Both the position numbers and the translations under genes were made by a program. Of a stretch of DNA of 64,000 nucleotides, positions 58,785-64,000 are shown one piece after another. The stretch lies in NCBI GenBank assembly GCA_947167515.1, contig CAMVIM010000001.1:124001-188000 (forward strand). Direction: 5' to 3'. Numbering within the stretch: the stretch's first letter is position 1; the number at the start of each line of letters is the position of its first letter. A model generated the notes under the pieces. It had not been told where the DNA came from. It was given only the letters and a program-made list of their open reading frames with translations, and searched no databases. This DNA comes from an uncultured Prevotellaceae bacterium. Lineage in GTDB: Bacteria; Bacteroidota; Bacteroidia; Bacteroidales; Bacteroidaceae.

Positions 58785-60043
58785 ACCCGATATTTCTTTT
58801 TTCCCTGAATGTAAATGCCGGGTGTGCTCATGGAGCGCACCCGTTGTCCGTTAAGGTTGTAGATGGGAGCATCTGCTTGGGGTGCGATGTCCGTTCTGAT
58901 GCCTTCGATGCCTACGGTTTCTTTCTCCGTGAGGAAGTTCTTGAGCGATGTCAGTCCTGTTTTTGCCTTGTGGGAATTGTTGTCCCAAAGGCCACGATTG
59001 AGCCATGCAGTTTGAGTCTTGGTGTCCGTGCTGCCGCTTCCGTTCTCTTCGGGATACCAGTAGTAGAGTCCTGTCACGTTGTTGTGTGCGGCAAGGGCGG
59101 TGCAGAGGTCTTCGATGAACTTCTTTTGCCCTGCTTGAGTAGCAGGCCAAGTACTGGTGGTGTTGATGACACTGGAGTCATCGGTGGGGAAATTGCTGTA
59201 AAAGTAAGCCGTTTCCACAATTTGCACAGGCTTGTCGGGAAAGGTGGTGGAAAGGGTGTTGAGGGTGTTCGACAAGGTGTTGAGGTCGCCGTGCCAGAAG
59301 GGGTAGTAGGAGAGTCCGATGATGTCGTAATCGACTTGGTTGTTCTTCATGTTGGTGAAGAAATTCTTGCAGGCATTGGCATCCTTGGTACGCTCGATGT
59401 GGAGGATGATTTTGGCATCGGGTGTGATTTCACGCACGGCTTTGGCTCCTGCCTTCAGAAATTGGTAGAACCGTGTCCAGTAGTTGCTGTTGTTGTAGAG
59501 CTTGTCATTTGCCACTCCTTCGCGCCAAAGCATGCCGTAGCTGATTTCGTTGCCTATCTGCACAAAGTCGGGGGTGGCACCGTTGGCTTTCAGATGTTCC
59601 AGACAGCGCTTGGTGTAGGCATAGACGGAATCGGCCATTTCGGCATTGGTCTTCACTTGGCTCCAAAGGCTGGGGATGGTTTGATGGGAAGGGTCTGCCC
59701 ATGTGTCGCTGTAGTGGAAATCGACCATGAGGTTCAATTCGGCATCCTTGATGCGTTTGCCCAAGGCGGTCACGTAGTTGAGGTCTTGCACCAGCGTGGG
59801 GTCTTGTGCAGTGGCTTCAGGTGTGACGAAAAGGCGCACACGCATGGAGTTCATTTTCACCTGCGAGTTCTTCAGGTAGTTCAGTACGTTGGGAATCTTT
59901 ACTCCAGAGTTGCTGTAATAAGTTGCTCCTGCCTTTTCATATTGTGGCAGCATGGAAATGTCGGCACCAAGATTGTAGGCATTCTGAGCCTGTGTGCCAC
60001 ACATGGTAGCACACGCCAAGATGGTTAATAAGGTCTTTTTCAT
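58778..60043 (-). CDS. Secreted GH53 endo-beta-1,4-galactanase
   Basis: 421 aa, signal peptide 1-19 ('MCGTQAQ'). GH53 barrel with 'LGADISMLPQYEKAG' near the start. The acid/base is E166 in 'VQIGNEISYGMLW' and the nucleophile E278 in 'QIVETAYFY'. 'VDFHYSDTWADPSHQ' (108-120 region) is also typical. It cuts beta-1,4-galactan side chains of pectin. The C-terminus carries the tail 'APIYNLNGQRV...GIYIQGKKKY', like the GH27 enzyme. No -7 box is visible in the 95-bp gap after the glycosyltransferase gene, so it may be read from that promoter. Confidence 0.94.
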   Translation of the reverse strand: MKKTLLTILACATMCGTQAQNAYNLGADISMLPQYEKAGATYYSNSGVKIPNVLNYLKNSQVKMNSMRVRLFVTPEATAQDPTLVQDLNYVTALGKRIKDAELNLMVDFHYSDTWADPSHQTIPSLWSQVKTNAEMADSVYAYTKRCLEHLKANGATPDFVQIGNEISYGMLWREGVANDKLYNNSNYWTRFYQFLKAGAKAVREITPDAKIILHIERTKDANACKNFFTNMKNNQVDYDIIGLSYYPFWHGDLNTLSNTLNTLSTTFPDKPVQIVETAYFYSNFPTDDSSVINTTSTWPATQAGQKKFIEDLCTALAAHNNVTGLYYWYPEENGSGSTDTKTQTAWLNRGLWDNNSHKAKTGLTSLKNFLTEKETVGIEGIRTDIAPQADAPIYNLNGQRVRSMSTPGIYIQGKKKYRVK

Positions 60044-60138
60044 TATGTTAGGATAAGATAATCAGTCGAGAAAAGGTGTGGAAAAAGAGGATGGAAAGGC
60101 GGCCTCTGTTCTTACCGCCTTACCAGTTTGCCGATGCT

Positions 60139-61140
60139 TTACCGCCTTGCCCTCTTGCTGAGCGAAATCCGCAGGGCAGTCTTCCATGCGGTGGTGCTGC
60201 CCAACAAGGTGCAGAAACGCAGCCAGTTGGCGACGCATCGCTGTGAGAATGTCGGATTGAAGTTCTCGCCGATGAATACCGTGAGTGCCTTCGATGCCAT
60301 CTTGTACTTCTTGCAGCGTCCGTTCATCTTCTCGCGTTGCAACTGTCCGAGCAGGATGTTCGTGCGCAGGTAGAGCGGATAGATGAGCAGGTCGAGGTGA
60401 GGATAGAGGCAGGAGAGATGCTGTCCATGATAGTGAGAGAGGGGTTGCAGGATGGACGAGTGCAGGGCTGTCATCACGGCTGAAAGGGTGCGAATCAACT
60501 CCTTGTAGTGCATCGAGAGGCTGCCTTCAGGGCTGTCCTCCTTGCGGGGAGTGAGTGTGTGGAAAGCCTTTTCGGTGAACCACAGGATGCGTGGCTGATG
60601 AAGCATGAGGCGGATGCCGAGTTCCCAATCCTCCCATGTGCGGCAGGCTGTGTTCCATTCGCCGATGGCATGAAGGTAATCCGTGCGGAAAATGAGGGAG
60701 GGAGTGGTGAAGGCACTGGCAATCAGCTGCACACGGGGGTCTTCCGACGGGATGAACGTGCGCACATGCTCCTTGCCATTGGCATTTTCCTTCACTGGCA
60801 ACGCCACCACATCATAGCCTTCGGCATCAATCTGGCCGAAGGTTGACATGAAATTGTAGTCGAAGTGGTTGTCGCCATCGAAAAAATACACCCATTCCGT
60901 CTTGCACGACTTCAGACCTTTGTTGCGGGCGGCAGCGGCTCCTGGAAATGTCTCCCTGAGCAGAGTGACATTGGGGCGGCTCTTGATATATTGCTCACAG
61001 AACTGATAGGTGCCGTCTGTGCTTTCGTTGTCCACAATGATGACTTCCTTAGGCGGAATACCCGACTTCAGGATGCTGTCGAGCGTCTTTCCGATGTGCT
61101 CGCGTTGGTCTTTTACGGGTATGATGACTGTTATTTCCAT
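60139..61140 (-). CDS. Family 2 glycosyltransferase
   Basis: 333 aa from ATG 61140; a hydrophobic in-frame extension upstream overlaps the -7 box and is ignored. The GT-A fold starts 'MEITVIIPVKDQREHIGKTL'. The nucleotide-binding 'IIVDNESTDGT', the DxD-type 'YFFDGDNHFD' and the acceptor-side 'TWEDWELGIRLML' follow. There is no membrane segment. It probably transfers a sugar to a lipid-linked or surface glycan in the cytoplasm; donor and acceptor are unknown. The C-terminal 25 residues are very basic. Confidence 0.88.
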   Translation of the reverse strand: MEITVIIPVKDQREHIGKTLDSILKSGIPPKEVIIVDNESTDGTYQFCEQYIKSRPNVTLLRETFPGAAAARNKGLKSCKTEWVYFFDGDNHFDYNFMSTFGQIDAEGYDVVALPVKENANGKEHVRTFIPSEDPRVQLIASAFTTPSLIFRTDYLHAIGEWNTACRTWEDWELGIRLMLHQPRILWFTEKAFHTLTPRKEDSPEGSLSMHYKELIRTLSAVMTALHSSILQPLSHYHGQHLSCLYPHLDLLIYPLYLRTNILLGQLQREKMNGRCKKYKMASKALTVFIGENFNPTFSQRCVANWLRFCTLLGSTTAWKTALRISLSKRARR

Positions 61141-61163
61141 GATGTTAAGTAGTAAAAACAATG

Positions 61164-61171
61164 CAAAGGTA
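61164..61171 (-). promoter_or_regulatory. -7 promoter box for the glycosyltransferase
   Basis: Minus-strand TACCTTTG, 23 bp upstream of the ATG at 61140. Confidence 0.65.
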
Positions 61172-61179
61172 ATAAAACA

Positions 61180-61221
61180 AGTGAAAAGTGAAAAAAGAAA
61201 AGTGAAAAAAAATGAAAAGTG
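61180..61221. repeat. GTGAAAA direct repeats
   Basis: Four irregular copies of (A)GTGAAAA in 42 bp. They are related in sequence to the arms of the hairpins at 46.5 and 58.75 kb. Confidence 0.5.
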
Positions 61222-61274
61222 ACTCAAATTATTGGAAAATATTTTTCAAGTGCGTCTGAAAAGCGAAAAATCCC

Positions 61275-61282
61275 TAACTTTG
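61275..61282 (+). promoter_or_regulatory. -7 promoter box for the Met-sulfoxide reductase
   Basis: TAACTTTG; the start codon options lie 22 and 49 bp downstream. Confidence 0.6.
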
Positions 61283-61331
61283 CAAAATAAGTAAACGAAT
61301 TGACATGGGATTGTCAATCCTCAAAATTTGT

Positions 61332-61817
61332 ATGGCTGAAGAATTCATCATATCATCTGGCTCGAAGGAAGAGAAGTACCGAGAGCTGCTTCCGCAAATC
61401 AAGGCGGTGGTGGAGGGCGAGAGCGACCTCATCGCCAACATGGCCAACGTGGCCAGCATGCTCCACGAGACGTTTGGCTTCTGGTGGACAGGCTTTTATC
61501 GCGTTCCCCCCCCACAGGATGGACAGGAGGACTTTCTCATTCTTGGCCCCTTTCAAGGTCCCCTTGCCTGCACTCGCATCAAAAAGGGAAAGGGTGTGTG
61601 TGGAACGGCTTGGGAACGGGGCGAGACGGTGATTGTGCCTGATGTGGATGCCTTTCCTGGTCACATCGCCTGCTCCAGCCTTAGCCGCAGCGAAATCGTC
61701 GTGCCCATCAAGAAGGATGGGGAAGTGGTGGCTGTGCTTGACATCGACAGCAAGGAACTCGCCACCTTCGACGAGGTGGACAAGAAATACTTGGAGGAAG
61801 TGGCGGAAGTGCTGTGA
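61332..61817 (+). CDS. Free methionine-(R)-sulfoxide reductase (GAF domain)
   Basis: 161 aa from ATG 61332 ('MAEEFIISSGSKEEKY'); ATG 61305, in frame, would add nine residues. It is a single GAF domain with 'GFWWTGFYRV' and 'ILGPFQGPLACTRIKKGKGVCGTAW' in two parts. The three redox cysteines C80, C90 and C114 ('HIACSSLSRSEIVVPI') are all present. The enzyme reduces free Met-(R)-sulfoxide using thioredoxin-type donors, protecting against oxidants. It is single-gene and convergent with the BlaR1-like gene. Confidence 0.92.
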   Translation: MAEEFIISSGSKEEKYRELLPQIKAVVEGESDLIANMANVASMLHETFGFWWTGFYRVPPPQDGQEDFLILGPFQGPLACTRIKKGKGVCGTAWERGETVIVPDVDAFPGHIACSSLSRSEIVVPIKKDGEVVAVLDIDSKELATFDEVDKKYLEEVAEVL

Positions 61818-61858
61818 AGAAAGCACTCTGCAAACACCCTTTTTGACACCTAAAAATT

Positions 61859-61921
61859 GGTGTGACTCACACCTATGGTAGGGGTGTGACTCAGACCTAT
61901 GGTAGGGGTGTGACTCACACC
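61859..61921. repeat. Tandem palindromic array, 24-bp units (GGTGTGACTCACACC)
   Basis: Three 15-bp palindromes at 61859, 61883 and 61907 spaced exactly 24 bp; the middle one has a single change (CAGACC). It is the same family, count and period as 52621-52683, and both arrays have CGAT beyond the last unit. It sits between convergent genes. Confidence 0.92.
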
Positions 61922-61960
61922 GATTTTGAGGCACAGAAAAGACCCTTGGGGAAAATGAAC

Positions 61961-62004
61961 AAAAAAGCCCTCTGCACGGGCATCGCTGCCAGTGCGAGAG
62001 GGGG
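61961..62004 (-). terminator. Terminator of the blaI-blaR1-like operon
   Basis: On the minus strand an imperfect stem (CCCTCTC-GCAC with GTGC-AGAGGG) is followed by six T. It lies 88 bp after the BlaR1-like stop codon. Confidence 0.65.
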
Positions 62005-62091
62005 TGTACACTTAGAGTTTAACTAATCTTTAATTACTAACACGTGTGTGCTATTGCAGGCAGAAGGTGGCGAGAGGGCAATCGTGAAGAT

Positions 62092-63768
62092 TTAATCCTC
62101 GTTGGTATAGACGGTCTTCCAATCCTTGTTGGTATAGGTCTTCCCGTGCATCACGATTTTCTTGACAGGCTTTCCGTTGATGGTGATACTGCCATCATCG
62201 TGTTTTTCTACACCAGGCAGTTTCCCGACAAGGGAATCAATCGGCACTTCTTCTTCGGGAGTTTGGGTCTTGTTTCCGACCACGACCGTGTCCTTCGGTT
62301 CCGCTTGGAAAGCCTTGGTCTCGATGCTGATGACTCCGTTCTTGCCTTTATCGCCATAGATGGCTGTGGCGGCACCATTTCTGAAGACGGTGATGGATGC
62401 GATGTCATCTTTGTTGATGTGGAACAGTTGGGCGAGCACGTCCTCGTCTTCAAGGTTCTTTTTCTTGTTGAGAAACTCTGCGGGAAGTTCCACCACCTTG
62501 CCGTCCAGCAGAACGAGGGGCTCGTCTTCAATACTTGTAGTTGTGAAGCAGATGATGCCGTGCTTGTCCTTGTAGTTGTACTGGGGAGTTCCGTCAGCAT
62601 TCTTGATGATTTGGAAGGCTGAGTAGTTCTTGTAGTTTCTCAATTCGGCTTCAGTGGCTTGGCGTCCGTTGATAAACACATATTCAGCGGTGCATGCGAA
62701 ATCGCCGGCAGCAGGTTCCCCTTCGTGCGAGAAGCCGATGATTCTGCCATGTTGGTCTCTGACGGGATGGATGGCAAAAGGAGCGTTGTCGTCGATGGCT
62801 GCTTCGGCGGTTTCTTCCGTTGGGGCGAGAAGGGTTTCTTTCACTTCGTTGAAGGCAGGCACTTTCGTCGTTTCCAACGTCTTCACCATGTCTTCCACGG
62901 GGTCGGTCTCAATGGGTGTGGCGAAGGCATTGAGGGTCAATGCCACCACGGGGACGGCGCATAAGGCTTTCAGCATGAGCCATCGGTTAGAAGGTTTCTG
63001 GTACATCATAACGATACGTTTTTTGAGTGAACCGTGATTCAGATTGTTGGTGAAAGGCTGCAGTCGATTCCCGACCACCTTCATCACGAGAAGTTGTTGA
63101 TATGATTTTGCATCGATGCCTTGGTTGATGACCGCCTGGTCTGCCTCGTACTCATGCACTGCCTTGAGATCGCGGCTGATGAACCAGACGAAGGGATTGA
63201 ACCACTGGAAGGTCTTCATGGCTTCCAAGAGGATGAGGTCGTAGGTGTGTCCCAGACGAATGTGTTCCTGTTCATGGGTGAGGATATACTGGCGGTGTTG
63301 CTCATAGTCCTGCACGTTCATCACGATGTGGCGGAAGATGCTGAAGGGAGTGACATCGCCCTTGAGTAGCACGACGGTGTTGCCTTGCGAGTCGGTGTGG
63401 CGCAGACCGTTGTGCATGAGACGGATGAGTGAGATGACTTGCAGGATGGTCAGCAAGAGCATCATGGCCACTCCCGTCAGATATACGCTCGTGAACACTT
63501 GTACCCATGTGAGGCGAGGGGCTTCTTCCGTCTGCACCACAAACATGGGCGTTTCTTCCATGCTTGTCTCCATCTCATACAGTTCTTCGTTGATGACCGT
63601 CGGGTGTTCGGTGGTGAAGTGGAACAGCGGCACGACGAGCGAAACGAGCATGATGCCCACCAGCATGCAGCGGTTGAACCGATGGAAAGTTTCTTTGCTC
63701 AGAAAGAGGAAAAAACAACTGTAGAGCAGTGCCAATGTGATGGCGGTTTTGAGGATATATAGCATCAT
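62092..63768 (-). CDS. BlaR1-like M56 membrane metallopeptidase with TonB-plug-like modules
   Basis: 558 aa. About four membrane helices: three in the first 115 residues and one near 275-292. The zinc site is H165-E166-x-x-H169 in 'LTHEQEHIRLGH', with a glutamate in 'VHEYEADQAV' as third ligand. The periplasmic C-terminal half lacks a penicillin-binding domain. Instead it has two stretches like the plug of TonB-dependent receptors: 'DIASITVFRNGAATAIYGDKG' (split) near 460-480, and 'IDSLVGKLPGVEKHDDGSITINGKPVKKI' (split) near 510-545. It probably senses an envelope signal and cleaves the partner repressor encoded 30 bp upstream. No beta-lactamase is nearby. Confidence 0.87.
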   Translation of the reverse strand: MMLYILKTAITLALLYSCFFLFLSKETFHRFNRCMLVGIMLVSLVVPLFHFTTEHPTVINEELYEMETSMEETPMFVVQTEEAPRLTWVQVFTSVYLTGVAMMLLLTILQVISLIRLMHNGLRHTDSQGNTVVLLKGDVTPFSIFRHIVMNVQDYEQHRQYILTHEQEHIRLGHTYDLILLEAMKTFQWFNPFVWFISRDLKAVHEYEADQAVINQGIDAKSYQQLLVMKVVGNRLQPFTNNLNHGSLKKRIVMMYQKPSNRWLMLKALCAVPVVALTLNAFATPIETDPVEDMVKTLETTKVPAFNEVKETLLAPTEETAEAAIDDNAPFAIHPVRDQHGRIIGFSHEGEPAAGDFACTAEYVFINGRQATEAELRNYKNYSAFQIIKNADGTPQYNYKDKHGIICFTTTSIEDEPLVLLDGKVVELPAEFLNKKKNLEDEDVLAQLFHINKDDIASITVFRNGAATAIYGDKGKNGVISIETKAFQAEPKDTVVVGNKTQTPEEEVPIDSLVGKLPGVEKHDDGSITINGKPVKKIVMHGKTYTNKDWKTVYTNED

Positions 63769-63798
63769 GGAATTTACAATTTAACGATTGACAATGTA

Positions 63799-64000
63799 CT
63801 ATTTTCTTTGAATCATTTCCACGATTTCCTTCAGTTCTTCTTCCGACACTTCTTCCTGCCGAGCGAAGAAGGAGAGCATGGATTTCAGCGAGTTTCCGAA
63901 GAAGGTGGACTTCACCTCCTTCATCACGCGGTTGGTGTAAGCCTCCCTGCTGATGGTGGGTGTAAACACGAAGGTCTTTCCGCCTCCCTCCTGTTTGCGC
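63799..64000 (-). CDS. BlaI/MecI-family repressor, C-terminal part
   Basis: The last 66 codons are visible (stop TAG at 63801-63799); the N-terminal winged helix lies beyond the window. The peptide has 'KTFVFTPTISREAYTNRVMKEV', the family's cleavage-region and dimerisation helix. 'FFGNSLKSMLSFFARQEEVS' then 'EEELKEIVEMIQRK' complete it. BlaI-type repressors are inactivated by the adjacent M56 peptidase, which is the next gene. Targets are unknown. Confidence 0.88.
   Translation of the reverse strand, partial: RKQEGGGKTFVFTPTISREAYTNRVMKEVKSTFFGNSLKSMLSFFARQEEVSEEELKEIVEMIQRK

Overview
The window comes from a member of the Bacteroidales, most likely a Prevotella-type genome. Four things point there. 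The promoters carry the Bacteroidetes -7 box TAnnTTTG (about two dozen copies sit at sensible distances from starts), several with a TTTG-like -33 element. There are many Bacteroidetes-specific proteins, such as TamL, a DUF3943 protein, an M56 peptidase with TonB-plug modules and an AraC regulator fused to a membrane domain. Two secreted glycosidases end in the 'YNLxGQ...GIxIQxGKK' tail common in Prevotella exoproteins. Start codons are often not preceded by a Shine-Dalgarno sequence. I see no rRNA, insertion sequence, prophage or CRISPR array; one tRNA (Pro, GGG) is present.

Layout. 1-6.4 kb: end of a ROK-family gene, a GH27 alpha-galactosidase, then a minus-strand run NfeD - flotillin - lipoprotein - GlmM. 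6.5-13.9 kb: UPF0371 protein, lipoprotein, membrane AraC regulator, HAD phosphatase, periplasmic nitroreductase, SLC13 anion transporter. 14-16.9 kb: tRNA-Pro, then a DNA-repair-like trio (radical SAM protein, its DUF4130 partner, Vsr endonuclease). 16.8-20.2 kb: two overlapping sensor-kinase-like genes, both without the phospho-accepting histidine. 21-29 kb: malate dehydrogenase, then TamB and TamL. 29.4-37 kb: DUF3943 protein, RadA, a TetR-FabG-RluA operon, a cyclophilin lipoprotein, a candidate small RNA, and a sensor-less histidine kinase. 37-42.6 kb: minus-strand run ThiD-like kinase - LeuB - MetA - U32 protein - SH3-like membrane lipoprotein. 43-50 kb: LuxS, then an RND efflux operon (TolC, membrane-fusion, pump, PII-like protein). 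50-61 kb: Tex, a secreted beta-propeller/cupin/YhcH operon, divergent esterase and histidine phosphatase genes, GH53 galactanase and a GT2 glycosyltransferase. 61-64 kb: free-Met-(R)-sulfoxide reductase, then a BlaR1-like/BlaI-like regulatory pair.

The GH27, GH53, CE1-like esterase, YhcH and propeller proteins suggest growth on plant galactans, but no SusC/SusD pair lies in the window.

The most unusual feature is non-coding. At least six intergenic spots hold short tandem arrays with period 21-24 bp, most built on palindromic cores. The cores differ between loci, except for two same-family pairs. Two loci 14 kb apart share a complete layout: a minus-strand promoter, a hairpin, four 21-bp units, then 23-bp units. 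A second class is long inverted-repeat elements of about 80-210 bp between co-directional genes; two of these share an identical 22-nt core. A further candidate RNA of about 250 nt (35580-35833, minus) has its own promoter and a strong terminator.
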